Assembly: GCA_017441045.1 (NCBI GenBank)
Contig: JAFSAK010000050.1
Location: forward strand, 1 to 7,572
Source: Clostridia bacterium
GTDB taxonomy: Bacteria > Bacillota_A > Clostridia > Oscillospirales > Acutalibacteraceae
DNA: 7,572 nt
Reading direction: 5' to 3'
The notes beneath the pieces were generated by a model that worked only from the letters and a program-made list of their open reading frames with translations, did no database searches and was not told where the DNA came from. Positions 1 through 7,023 of the stretch are shown one piece after another. A program made the translations under genes and the position numbers. Each line of letters starts with the position of its first letter. Positions within the stretch are counted from its first letter, which is position 1.

Positions 1-1
1 A

Positions 2-250
2 AAAAACAAACAAGTGGTGTGTATAAAGGATGGCAGAGTTCTGGGATTTATCTCTGATATTGAACTTGATACCGAGAAAGGCACCCTCACATCTCTTATT
101 ATTTACGGACGCCCCAAAGCCCTCGGACTCATCGGCAGAGAAGACGATATTATAATACCTTTTGAAAACATCGCGGTTATCGGTCCCGAAACGGTTTTGG
201 TGGATTGCGAAATGATAACAATACCAAAAACCTTGCGACGAAAGGGTTAA
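2..250 (+). CDS. YlmC/YmxH-family PRC-barrel sporulation protein, 5'-truncated by window edge
   Basis: This is a small PRC-barrel protein of the YlmC/YmxH family, found in spore-forming Bacillota. Its biochemical role is not well defined. The visible part carries the family pattern: a KDGRVLGFISDIELD segment, then a beta-rich stretch with YGRPKALGLIGREDDIIIPF and a closing IGPETVLVD strand. A GTG at position 14 is a possible start, but codons upstream of it stay open to the window edge and read KNKQ. That fits the family's usual N-terminus, roughly 'L-x-x-K-E-V-I-N-x-x-D-G', so the true start is most likely a few codons outside the window and GTG14 is internal. The stop is TAA at 248-250. In many Clostridia this gene lies just downstream of sigG, so sigG may lie to the left; that is inference. 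No hairpin terminator is visible after it. Confidence 0.8.
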   Translation, partial: KNKQVVCIKDGRVLGFISDIELDTEKGTLTSLIIYGRPKALGLIGREDDIIIPFENIAVIGPETVLVDCEMITIPKTLRRKG

Positions 251-320
251 CTAACAAATAAAATAGGTTTAAATTTGTGCAAAATATACAAAACCCTCAA
301 TGAAATAGGTTGGATTTACC

Positions 321-335
321 TTGTAAACTTGACAA
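321..335. promoter_or_regulatory. Candidate operator: 15-bp imperfect palindrome upstream of the glgB promoter
   Basis: TTGTAAACTTGACAA reads TTGTnAAnTTnACAA on both strands, so only one off-centre pair and the central base break the symmetry. It lies 7 bp upstream of the -35 box of the glg promoter. It resembles a short catabolite-repression element (TGTAAA, spacer, TTTACA with one mismatch), as described for flexible CcpA sites in clostridia, but it lacks the central CG of a classical cre. Which regulator binds, if any, is inference. Confidence 0.3.
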
Positions 336-342
336 AAATGTA

Positions 343-371
343 TTGAAATAATGACTTTTTGGTGGTATAAT
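343..371 (+). promoter_or_regulatory. Sigma-A-type promoter of the glgBCDA-uppP operon
   Basis: The -35 box is TTGAAA at 343-348, and the -10 box is a perfect TATAAT at 366-371, with a 17-bp spacer. A TG at 363-364 sits one base before the -10, giving an extended -10. Transcription should begin near 378, leaving a leader of about 30 nt before the glgB start at 409. A perfect TTGACA at 329-334 is 31 bp from the -10 and so is not the -35 for this promoter. No other comparable promoter is evident before uppP. Confidence 0.75.
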
Positions 372-387
372 AAAATAAAACAAAAAT

Positions 388-395
388 AGGAAAGG
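388..395 (+). promoter_or_regulatory. Ribosome binding site of glgB, long spacing to a GTG start
   Basis: AGGAAAGG lies 13 nt before the GTG at 409. The spacing is longer than usual, but no other start is available. An in-frame TAA at 376-378 blocks any earlier start, no ATG, GTG or TTG lies in frame between it and 409, and the GTG at 402 is in a frame that closes after a few codons. Confidence 0.45.
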
Positions 396-408
396 CAAGA
401 AGTGGGCT

Positions 409-1872
409 GTGAAGAATTTTATTAACGCTTTTCAAAACAGAATATGTGATAATGCCTATGAGTTTCTGGGCTCTTTTCTTGAGGGTAATAGGGCCGTTTT
501 CAGAGTTTGGGCGCCTAATGCCAAGGAAATTAGCGTAGTTGGCGATTTTAACGGATGGAATATGGGCGCTCATAAGATGGATAGAGTGGACGCAGGTATT
601 TGGCAGTGCGAAATTGAAGGCGTAGAGGAATATCAATGCTATAAGTATGCCGTTACATCCCGCGAAGGAAATACGGTTTTAAAGAGCGACCCTTATGCCC
701 GCCATTTCGAAACGGCCCCCAATAATTCCTCTCGTCTTTATGGGGACAAGATGTTTAATTGGACCGATGGGGAGTTTTTAGAGAAAAAACGTGAAAAGAA
801 TATTTATGAATCTCCTGTTAATATATATGAAGTTCACGCGGCTTCTTGGCGGCGTTTTCACGATGGGAACCCCTATGATTATGTCACCTTGGCAGAGGAA
901 CTCTCGGCCTATGCCAAAAATATGGGATATACGCATGTTGAGTTACTTCCCATAACCGAGCATCCCTTTGATGGCTCGTGGGGCTATCAGGTTACAGGAT
1001 ATTTTGCCCCAACATCCCGATTTGGCACACCTGATGATTTTAAGCGTTTCGTTGATATTATGCATAAAAACGAAATCGGGGTAATTCTTGATTGGGTGCC
1101 TTCTCATTTTCCAAAAGATGAATTTGGCCTTTATCGGTTTGATGGTACCCCTTGCTATGAATATTCCGATTACCGCAAAGGTGAGCATAAGGAATGGGGA
1201 ACTGTTGTATTCGATTACGGCAAGGTAGAGGTTATGAGTTTCCTTATTTCCAGCGCTGTATATTGGCTTAAAGAATACCATATCGATGGAATTCGAGTGG
1301 ATGCGGTCGCTTCTATGCTCTACCTTGATTACGGTCGTAAAGACGGAGAATGGGTAACCAACTCCTATGGCGGCAGGGAGCACTTGGAGGCGGTAGAGTT
1401 TTTAAAGCAACTCAATATTGCCGCTTTTTCCGCAAACCCAAACGTGCTTATGATTGCAGAAGAATCAACCTCTTGGCCGCTCGTTACCAAACCTACGAAC
1501 GATGGGGGACTGGGTTTCAACTTCAAATGGAATATGGGTTGGATGAACGATATTTTAAGATATATGTCGCTGGATCCGGTGTACAGAAAGCATCATCACG
1601 ATCTTTTGACATTTTCATTGTTCTATGCTTTTTCGGAGAATTTCGTATTACCTATTTCTCATGATGAAGTGGTACACGGTAAATGTTCCTTAATCGCAAA
1701 AATGCCGGGATGTTATGAAGATAAATTCCATTCTTTAAGAGCATTTTTCGGATATATGATGGCCCATCCGGGTAAAAAACTTATGTTTATGGGTCAGGAA
1801 TTCGGTCAGTTTATTGAATGGTATTATAGAAATGAACTTGACTGGTTCTTGCTGGATTATGACCTTCACTGA
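409..1872 (+). CDS. glgB: 1,4-alpha-glucan branching enzyme (GlgB), N-terminal and catalytic part, ended early by in-frame TGA
   Basis: GlgB (GH13) cuts alpha-1,4 glucan chains and re-attaches them through alpha-1,6 bonds to branch glycogen in the cytoplasm. Residues about 28-105 form a CBM48 domain ([20 protein letters not shown]). The GH13 barrel follows, with LDWVPSHF (227-234), [13 protein letters not shown] with nucleophile D298, MIAEES with acid/base E351, and [10 protein letters not shown] with transition-state residue D419. [11 protein letters not shown] near 461-471 is also typical. The protein stops at residue 487, right after the LLDYDLH segment. It therefore lacks the last barrel helix and the C-terminal beta domain, which are encoded in the same frame immediately downstream. 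Without the stop the protein would be about 625 aa, close to B. subtilis GlgB. It is the first gene of the operon and starts at GTG. As written, the product is probably inactive unless the stop is read through or is an error. Confidence 0.93.
   Translation: MKNFINAFQNRICDNAYEFLGSFLEGNRAVFRVWAPNAKEISVVGDFNGWNMGAHKMDRVDAGIWQCEIEGVEEYQCYKYAVTSREGNTVLKSDPYARHFETAPNNSSRLYGDKMFNWTDGEFLEKKREKNIYESPVNIYEVHAASWRRFHDGNPYDYVTLAEELSAYAKNMGYTHVELLPITEHPFDGSWGYQVTGYFAPTSRFGTPDDFKRFVDIMHKNEIGVILDWVPSHFPKDEFGLYRFDGTPCYEYSDYRKGEHKEWGTVVFDYGKVEVMSFLISSAVYWLKEYHIDGIRVDAVASMLYLDYGRKDGEWVTNSYGGREHLEAVEFLKQLNIAAFSANPNVLMIAEESTSWPLVTKPTNDGGLGFNFKWNMGWMNDILRYMSLDPVYRKHHHDLLTFSLFYAFSENFVLPISHDEVVHGKCSLIAKMPGCYEDKFHSLRAFFGYMMAHPGKKLMFMGQEFGQFIEWYYRNELDWFLLDYDLH
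1870..1872 (+). other. glgB: In-frame TGA interrupting glgB
   Basis: The codons read D-L-H-TGA-K-M-H, and the frame is unchanged on either side (409 and 1876 are in the same phase). Related branching enzymes continue through this point, typically with Arg or Gln between His and Lys. A CGA to TGA or AGA to TGA change is one base. Only a short 5-bp hairpin (AAGAT 1873-1877, ATCTT 1882-1886) follows, unlike a SECIS element. The stop context TGA-A is not an especially leaky one. Confidence 0.9.
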
Positions 1873-1875
1873 AAG

Positions 1876-2286
1876 ATGCATATCTTCGCAAAAAAACTTA
1901 ATAAATTTTATCTTGAGAATTCGCCTTTATGGGAAATTGACTTTTCGTGGGAAGGATTTAATTGGATTTCCAATGATGATAAAGACCAAAGTATAATTTC
2001 CTTCAAAAGAAGAGATAAAGCGGGTAATGAAATTATCTGCGTATGCAATTTCGTTCCCGTAGAGAGAAAAAATTACCGCATCGGCGTGGGAAATAAGGGA
2101 AGTTATAGGCAGGTGTTTTCCACCGACCTTAAAGAATTCGGAGGCAAAACCGAAAAACTTTGTTCTTATAGAAGCGAAGAAGTGGGTATGCACGGATTTT
2201 CAAATTCTATATCTGTGGATATACCCGCTTTATCGGTAACCTACTATAAATCCCCTAAAAAACGGACAAAGAAAAAAGATATATAA
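1876..2286 (+). CDS. glgB: GlgB C-terminal fragment (alpha-amylase C-terminal beta domain), in frame with the upstream part
   Basis: This is the rest of the branching enzyme after the TGA. It shows the expected sequence order: KKLNKFYLENSPLWEIDFSWEGFNWI (last barrel helix and linker), then ISFKRRDKAGNEIICVCNFVPV and NYRIGVGNKGSYRQVFSTDL of the all-beta C-terminal domain, and SISVDIPALSVTYYK near the end. A short basic tail (KKRTKKK) closes it. The ATG at 1876 is the second codon after the stop and has no convincing ribosome site of its own, so separate translation would need reinitiation coupled to the upstream stop. The frame is undamaged over 136 codons, which argues that the stop is recent, is an error, or is tolerated. 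The fragment alone would have no catalytic residues. glgC follows after 24 nt. Confidence 0.88.
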   Translation: MHIFAKKLNKFYLENSPLWEIDFSWEGFNWISNDDKDQSIISFKRRDKAGNEIICVCNFVPVERKNYRIGVGNKGSYRQVFSTDLKEFGGKTEKLCSYRSEEVGMHGFSNSISVDIPALSVTYYKSPKKRTKKKDI

Positions 2287-2310
2287 ACTTTAAAATCGGG
2301 AGATGTTTTT

Positions 2311-3516
2311 ATGGCAAAGAAAAAATGTGTGGCAATGCTTCTGGCGGGCGGTCAGGGTAGCCGTCTTGGAGTTTTAACTTCCAAAATCGCCAAACCTGCC
2401 GTTCCTTACGGCGGAAAATACCGAATCATAGATTTCCCCCTTTCTAACTGCGCCAATTCGGGCATAGATACGGTGGGAATCCTTACTCAATATAAACCTC
2501 TTGAACTTAATGATTATATAGGTTCGGGCAAACCTTGGGATCTTGACCGCGCTAACGGCGGAGTTCATATACTGCCGCCCTATCAAGGTCAGAAAGGCGG
2601 AGACTGGTATAAGGGTACCGCCAATGCTATTTATCAGAATTTAGAGTTTATCGCAAGATATGACCCTGAATATGTGCTTATCCTTTCGGGTGACCATATT
2701 TATAAAATGGACTACTCTAAAATGATAAAGCAACATATAAAAACAAATGCTGCATGCACAATTTCCGTTATGGAGGTGCCCTTCGATGAGGCATCCCGTT
2801 TCGGAATTATGAATACCAATCCCGATGGCAGTATTTATGAATTTGAAGAGAAACCCAAAAACCCGAAGAGTAATCTTGCTTCAATGGGTATATATGTTTT
2901 CTCTTGGGATAAACTCAAAAAATATCTTACCGAAGATGAACAAAATGCCGATTCTTCCAATGATTTCGGCAAGGATATAATTCCCGCTATGGTTGGCGCG
3001 GGAGAAACTATGATGGTTTACCGTTTTGATGATTATTGGAAGGATGTTGGAACGGTGGATTCTCTTTGGGAAGCCAATCTTGACCTTCTCAATCCTAAAA
3101 TCGACCTTAATCTTTCCGATCCTAATTGGAGAATTTATTCGAGAACAAGCAGTTTGCACCCGCAGTACATAGATGCAAATTCTTCGGTTGAAAATTCCCT
3201 TGTTACCGATGGTTGCCATATTTACGGCAAACTTGATTATTCAATTCTTTTTGAAAATGTAACGGTAGAAGAGGGCGCCAGTGTTGAATACTCACTGGTT
3301 ATGCCCGGCGCAGTAATTAAAAAAGGCGCGCAGGTTAAATATTCTATTATAGCCGAGAATGTGGTTGTAGAAGAAAATGCATCCGTTGGTACAGAACCTA
3401 CGGGCGAAGATTGGGGTATAACCGTAATCGGCGCAGATTTGAATGTCGGAAAAGGCGCGACTGTTGGCGCAAAACAAATGATAACCAATTGTGTTAAGGA
3501 GGGTGAAAAAATATGA
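2311..3516 (+). CDS. glgC: Glucose-1-phosphate adenylyltransferase (ADP-glucose pyrophosphorylase), catalytic subunit
   Basis: GlgC makes ADP-glucose and pyrophosphate from ATP and glucose-1-phosphate, the committed step of bacterial glycogen synthesis. At 401 aa it is full length. The nucleotidyltransferase domain (about 6-260) has [10 protein letters not shown] (11-20), [20 protein letters not shown] (27-46), [12 protein letters not shown] (99-110), the catalytic [11 protein letters not shown] with D128, and the glucose-1-phosphate motif FEEKP with K181 (matching E. coli K195). The C-terminal part (about 285-395) is a left-handed beta-helix built of hexapeptide-like repeats. K28 in AKPAV aligns with the Lys linked to fructose-1,6-bisphosphate activation in E. 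coli; whether that control exists here is unknown. A GGGAG ribosome site (2298-2302) sits 8 nt before the ATG. The TGA stop overlaps the glgD start by 4 nt, and a heteromer with GlgD is likely. Confidence 0.97.
   Translation: MAKKKCVAMLLAGGQGSRLGVLTSKIAKPAVPYGGKYRIIDFPLSNCANSGIDTVGILTQYKPLELNDYIGSGKPWDLDRANGGVHILPPYQGQKGGDWYKGTANAIYQNLEFIARYDPEYVLILSGDHIYKMDYSKMIKQHIKTNAACTISVMEVPFDEASRFGIMNTNPDGSIYEFEEKPKNPKSNLASMGIYVFSWDKLKKYLTEDEQNADSSNDFGKDIIPAMVGAGETMMVYRFDDYWKDVGTVDSLWEANLDLLNPKIDLNLSDPNWRIYSRTSSLHPQYIDANSSVENSLVTDGCHIYGKLDYSILFENVTVEEGASVEYSLVMPGAVIKKGAQVKYSIIAENVVVEENASVGTEPTGEDWGITVIGADLNVGKGATVGAKQMITNCVKEGEKI
3496..3503 (+). promoter_or_regulatory. Strong Shine-Dalgarno site of glgD inside the end of glgC
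   Basis: AAGGAGGG within the last codons of glgC lies 9 nt before the glgD ATG at 3513. It contains AGGAGG and is the best Shine-Dalgarno match in the operon. Together with the ATGA stop/start overlap it points to coupled translation, which would help keep GlgC and GlgD in matched amounts. Confidence 0.75.
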
Positions 3517-4628
3517 GAGCGGCAAATGTAGCAGGCGTAATTTTTGCAAATACAAGGGATCTTCTCCTTGGAAAACTTACAAGCGTCAGATCTATGGCAT
3601 CGGTGCCTTTCGGAAGCCGTTACCGTATGATTGATTTCACTCTTTCTAATTTCGTTAATGCAGGTATTACCAATATCGGCGTTGTAACTAATGGTAACTA
3701 TCGCTCATTGATGGACCATATCGGTAGCGGTATTGCTTGGGATTTAGATAGAAAAAATAAGGGTTTACATATTATACTTCCTTACGAAACCAAATCAATG
3801 GGAAGATATTCGGGCTCTGTAGGCGCAATAAAGAGCAGTATGGATTTTATTGATAGAAGTCACGCTGAATATATTATGATATGCGAAAGTAATTTGGTTG
3901 CTAATATTGATTTTCGTGAAGTGGTTGACTATCATATAGAAAACGAAGCTGATATTACTGTGGTTTATACCCACGGTCAAAGTCCCGAAGGCCAAGTAGA
4001 AACAATGATTACCGAGATTAAGGATGGCAGGGTGGTAAAAGGCACCTTCTCCAAAGAATCTGTGGAAGATTGCGATTATACTTTAGGTGTTACGGTTATC
4101 GGCAAAGAACTTTTAAAGGAACTCGTTAATTATGCCGATATTGAAGATATCGGAAGTTTAATGAGCGGCGTTGTTGCAGATAAACTTGCTACCCTTAAAG
4201 TAATGGGATATGAATTTAAAGGATTTTCGCAGGTTATAGATAGCACCAAAAAGTATTTTGATGCCAATATGTCCCTTTTAAACAGCGAAGCGCGACAGAA
4301 TCTTTTCAATTCCGAAAGGCCCGTTTTCACCAAAACCCGCGATGATATGCCTACCCGTTACGGCACCAAATCCAATGTTAAAAACTGCTTTATTGCCAAT
4401 GGTTGCGTAATTGACGGAACCGTTAAAAACAGTATCCTCTTCAGAGGAGTTAAGGTGGAAAAGGGCGCAGTTATTGAAGATTCGATAATTATGCAAAGCG
4501 GAGTTATAAAAAGTGGCGCAAACCTTAAATATGTTATCACCGATAAGAATGTTACAGTTGGTGAAAATGTAGTTATAAACGGCACCGAAAATCGCGCATT
4601 CTTAGCGCCTAAAAATGAGATTTTATAG
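3513..4628 (+). CDS. glgD: GlgD, non-catalytic regulatory paralogue of ADP-glucose pyrophosphorylase
   Basis: GlgD is the Bacillota-specific partner of GlgC. In studied cases it lacks or nearly lacks activity by itself but alters the kinetics of the GlgC/GlgD enzyme. This 371-aa protein keeps the fold and family signatures ([20 protein letters not shown] at 27-46, [14 protein letters not shown] at 67-80) and a C-terminal left-handed beta-helix (about 295-360). The catalytic motifs have decayed. The glycine-rich GGQGSRL of GlgC is replaced by FANTRDLLL, the GDH motif with the catalytic Asp has become ESN (125-127, Ser at the Asp position), and there is no FEEKP motif with its sugar-phosphate Lys. 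It overlaps glgC by 4 nt and is followed by glgA 15 nt later. The degeneration is normal for the family, so this is not a pseudogene. Confidence 0.95.
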   Translation: MRAANVAGVIFANTRDLLLGKLTSVRSMASVPFGSRYRMIDFTLSNFVNAGITNIGVVTNGNYRSLMDHIGSGIAWDLDRKNKGLHIILPYETKSMGRYSGSVGAIKSSMDFIDRSHAEYIMICESNLVANIDFREVVDYHIENEADITVVYTHGQSPEGQVETMITEIKDGRVVKGTFSKESVEDCDYTLGVTVIGKELLKELVNYADIEDIGSLMSGVVADKLATLKVMGYEFKGFSQVIDSTKKYFDANMSLLNSEARQNLFNSERPVFTKTRDDMPTRYGTKSNVKNCFIANGCVIDGTVKNSILFRGVKVEKGAVIEDSIIMQSGVIKSGANLKYVITDKNVTVGENVVINGTENRAFLAPKNEIL

Positions 4629-4643
4629 TTTCAGGAGTTTAAA

Positions 4644-6062
4644 ATGAAAGTATTATTTGCTTCAAGCGAAGTTTATCCTTTTGCTATGTCGGGCGGCCTT
4701 GCCGATGTTTCGGGGGCGCTTCCCAAAGCGCTTCGCCGCCGTTTCGTAGGTTGCCGTGTAATTATGCCTTTATATAGCGCGGTGGCCGAAGAATATAGAA
4801 ATAAAATGACCTTTGTTGGCTCTATTACCGTTCCTGTTTCTTGGAGAAGACAGTATTGCGGCATCTTTGAAGCCCATATGGATGGGGTAATTTACTATTT
4901 TATAGATAATCAATATTACTTTAAGCGTGATGGACTTAACGGTCACTATGATGATGACGAGCGTTATGCTTTCTTTTCCCGCGCGGTTTTAGAGGCAATT
5001 CCCCATATAGATTTTGTTCCCGATATTATTCACTGTAATGATTGGCAGACCGCTATGATTCCCGTTTATCTTAACGAATTTTACGGTGAAAATCCCCTTT
5101 ATAAGAATATTAAAACGGTTTATACCATACATAATATTCAGTATCAGGGCAAATACGGGATGGACCTTTACGGCGATGTTTTAGGTCTCCCCGAAGGTAG
5201 AGAAAGCATAGTTGAGTATGATGGATGCGTTAACTTTATGAAGGCGGCAATTCAGTGCGCCCATAAGGTAACTACCGTTTCTCCAACCTATTCGAAGGAG
5301 ATTTTGGATCCCTTCTATTCTCATGGACTTGATAATATTTTAAAGGGATTCACCTATAAATTAACGGGTATTGTAAACGGTATTGATTATGATGTCTATA
5401 ATCCCGAAACCGATCCGCTTATATATAAAAACTTTAGCGTGGATACATTGGCGGATAAAGATTTCAATAAATCGGAGCTTCAAAAGGAAACGGGCCTTCC
5501 CGTAAAGGATGTAGCCCTTATCGGTATGGTAACCCGCCTCGTTAAACATAAGGGACTTGACCTTATAAAGTGTGTTTTTGAGAACCTTATAAAAGAGGAT
5601 ATTCAGTTTGTGATACTCGGCTCCGGAGAATGGGAATTTGAGCAGTTTTTCACCGAAATGAAGCAAAAATATCCCGATAAGGTTGCCCTCAAAATTGGTT
5701 TCGACAGTCGCCTTGCCCATAGAATTTACGCGGGCGCAGATATTTTCTTGATGCCGAGTTTAAGCGAGCCCTGCGGCCTTGCACAAATGGTGGCTTTGCG
5801 CTATGGAACAATTCCTGTTGTTCGCGAAACGGGCGGACTAAATGATACCATCACCGATGTTGGTTTAGAACTTGGAAACGGTTTTACCTTTAAAGAATTC
5901 AATGCGCACGATATGGAGTATACAATTAGAAGAGCCGTAGAGAATTATAAGGATAAAGATGGTTGGAAGTCCCTTAAAGAGAGGGCTATGAATTGTAATA
6001 ATAGTTGGGGCGCTTCGGCGGGCTCATATATTGGTCTTTATAAAGAACTGTGCGGAAAGTAG
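4644..6062 (+). CDS. glgA: Glycogen synthase, ADP-glucose-dependent (GT5)
   Basis: GlgA transfers glucose from ADP-glucose to the non-reducing end of alpha-1,4 glucan chains. The 472-aa length is typical, with two Rossmann-like domains of the GT-B fold. Recognisable motifs are FASSEVYPFAMSGGLADVSG (5-24), HCNDWQTA (130-137), TIHNIQYQGKYG (161-172, H163), TRLVKHKGLD (297-306) with R298 and K303 matching E. coli R300 and K305, and PSLSEPCGLAQM (371-382) with E375 matching E. coli E377. The N-terminal loop is KxGGL in E. coli (K15) but reads MSGGL here, so the Lys that contacts ADP-glucose is replaced by Met15. All other key residues are present, so the enzyme is probably active. An AGGAG site (4633-4637) lies 6 nt before the ATG. 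uppP follows 11 nt after the TAG stop. Confidence 0.97.
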   Translation: MKVLFASSEVYPFAMSGGLADVSGALPKALRRRFVGCRVIMPLYSAVAEEYRNKMTFVGSITVPVSWRRQYCGIFEAHMDGVIYYFIDNQYYFKRDGLNGHYDDDERYAFFSRAVLEAIPHIDFVPDIIHCNDWQTAMIPVYLNEFYGENPLYKNIKTVYTIHNIQYQGKYGMDLYGDVLGLPEGRESIVEYDGCVNFMKAAIQCAHKVTTVSPTYSKEILDPFYSHGLDNILKGFTYKLTGIVNGIDYDVYNPETDPLIYKNFSVDTLADKDFNKSELQKETGLPVKDVALIGMVTRLVKHKGLDLIKCVFENLIKEDIQFVILGSGEWEFEQFFTEMKQKYPDKVALKIGFDSRLAHRIYAGADIFLMPSLSEPCGLAQMVALRYGTIPVVRETGGLNDTITDVGLELGNGFTFKEFNAHDMEYTIRRAVENYKDKDGWKSLKERAMNCNNSWGASAGSYIGLYKELCGK

Positions 6063-6073
6063 GGTAAACTTTA

Positions 6074-6883
6074 ATGATAGAAATGCTAAAATCTATATTT
6101 TTAGGCATTATTCAGGGACTTACGGAATTTCTTCCCGTTTCTTCATCGGGACATCTTAATATAATGCCCTGGCTTTTTAAATGGGATAATATTTCCGATT
6201 CCTTTGATTTAGCGCTCCACGCTGGAACGCTTTTGGCAATTCTTATATATTTCTATAAGGATTGGTTAGCGCTCATTTCGGGTGGTGCCAAAATGGTGTT
6301 TAAAAGGGAAAAGAGCAATGAGGGAAAGATATTTTGGTATATCGTTGCCGCTACAATTCCCGCAGGCGTTTTGGGGCTTCTTCTCGAAAAGGGAATGGAA
6401 CTGTTAGTAGGCGATAATCTTAATCTTGAAATGATTATAATTGCCGCCGCCCTTATAATTATGGGTGTAATTCTTTATTTCGTTGATAAGAAGTGTAAAA
6501 CCAAAACATCTTACGGTGATATAAACTTTAAAAGCGCACTGCTTATAGGCGCATCGCAAGCGGTAGCTGCCGCTATTCCCGGAACTTCCCGTTCGGGAAT
6601 TACTATGACGGTTTCCCGCGCCCTAGGTCTCGATAGGGAATCCGCCGCAAAATTCTCTTTTCTTCTGTCGGCTCCCATAGTAGCCGCCGCAGTGTTGTTA
6701 TCCATTGGTGATTTCACCTTTTCCCCCGAATTCTTCGCAGGGGTAATAGCGAGTTTCATTTCGGGAATTTTGGTTATTAAATTCCTGATGGGATATCTAA
6801 AAAAAGGAAGTTATAAAATTTTTGCAATATACCGTGTGGTTTTCGGTTTATTCATTATAATAACCGCAATTTTTAGAATATAA
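6074..6883 (+). CDS. uppP: Undecaprenyl pyrophosphate phosphatase (UppP/BacA)
   Basis: This integral membrane enzyme removes a phosphate from undecaprenyl pyrophosphate and so recycles the lipid carrier for peptidoglycan and other envelope polymers. Extra copies give bacitracin tolerance. At 269 aa it has the usual length, and it is hydrophobic throughout with about seven or eight membrane segments. The family signatures are QGLTEFLPVSSSGH (14-27, E18 and H27) and IPGTSRSG (168-175, R173), which form the active site. The ATG at 6074 has only a weak AGGG site (6061-6064) that starts in the glgA stop codon, so translation may depend on coupling. It is 11 nt from glgA with no intervening terminator, and a strong terminator follows, so it is placed in the glycogen operon. 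A metabolic link with glycogen is not obvious. Confidence 0.96.
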   Translation: MIEMLKSIFLGIIQGLTEFLPVSSSGHLNIMPWLFKWDNISDSFDLALHAGTLLAILIYFYKDWLALISGGAKMVFKREKSNEGKIFWYIVAATIPAGVLGLLLEKGMELLVGDNLNLEMIIIAAALIIMGVILYFVDKKCKTKTSYGDINFKSALLIGASQAVAAAIPGTSRSGITMTVSRALGLDRESAAKFSFLLSAPIVAAAVLLSIGDFTFSPEFFAGVIASFISGILVIKFLMGYLKKGSYKIFAIYRVVFGLFIIITAIFRI

Positions 6884-6889
6884 GCAAAG

Positions 6890-6924
6890 AAGCCGATGTG
6901 GTCAAAACTCACATCGGCTTTTAT
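6890..6924 (+). terminator. Rho-independent terminator of the glgBCDA-uppP operon
   Basis: AAGCCGATGTG (6890-6900) pairs perfectly with CACATCGGCTT (6910-6920) to form an 11-bp stem with a 9-nt loop. A T-rich tract (CTTTTATTTT) follows directly. It begins 6 nt after the uppP stop and separates the operon from mazF. Confidence 0.9.
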
Positions 6925-6940
6925 TTTCACATAATATGAA

Positions 6941-6968
6941 TTGAAAAGAATTTATTTATACTGATTAT
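6941..6968 (+). promoter_or_regulatory. Possible promoter of mazF
   Basis: TTGAAA at 6941-6946 and GATTAT at 6963-6968 (4 of 6 matches to TATAAT) are 16 bp apart, with a TG nearby at 6962-6963. A promoter is expected here because a strong terminator lies just upstream, but the very AT-rich sequence offers other choices and the match is modest. Confidence 0.35.
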
Positions 6969-7023
6969 TTATAGAAAAAATCGGTAAAAATATATTCAGA
7001 ACAATTCGGAGTGTGAAACATAA

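Noticed and set aside
261..311. Direct repeat AAATAGGTT at 261-269 and 303-311
   Set aside because: It is nine bases in AT-rich intergenic sequence with no further copies or symmetry, and is likely chance.
329..334. Perfect TTGACA as the -35 box of the glg promoter
   Set aside because: It is 31 bp from the TATAAT and has no -10-like sequence at 16-18 bp. TTGAAA at 343-348 has the right 17-bp spacing.
943..1383. 146-codon open frame on the minus strand inside glgB
   Set aside because: It lies wholly opposite the conserved catalytic region of glgB and shows no recognisable protein family.
1870..1872. Alternative genetic code with TGA as Trp
   Set aside because: All recognisable Trp positions in the window use TGG, the glgB site is not a Trp position in the family, and glgC ends with a TGA in a typical ATGA overlap.
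1870..1900. Selenocysteine insertion at the glgB TGA
   Set aside because: Only a 5-bp stem with a GCAT loop follows the TGA, unlike bacterial SECIS hairpins, and Cys/Sec is not expected at this position in branching enzymes.
3513..4628. glgD as a pseudogene because catalytic residues are missing
   Set aside because: Loss of these residues is characteristic of functional GlgD proteins, and the frame, length, ribosome site and other motifs are intact.
6925..7018. Inverted pair TTTCACA (6925-6931) and TGTGAAA (7012-7018) flanking the mazF promoter region
   Set aside because: Seven-base arms about 80 nt apart in AT-rich DNA are easily produced by chance, and one arm merges with the terminator tail.
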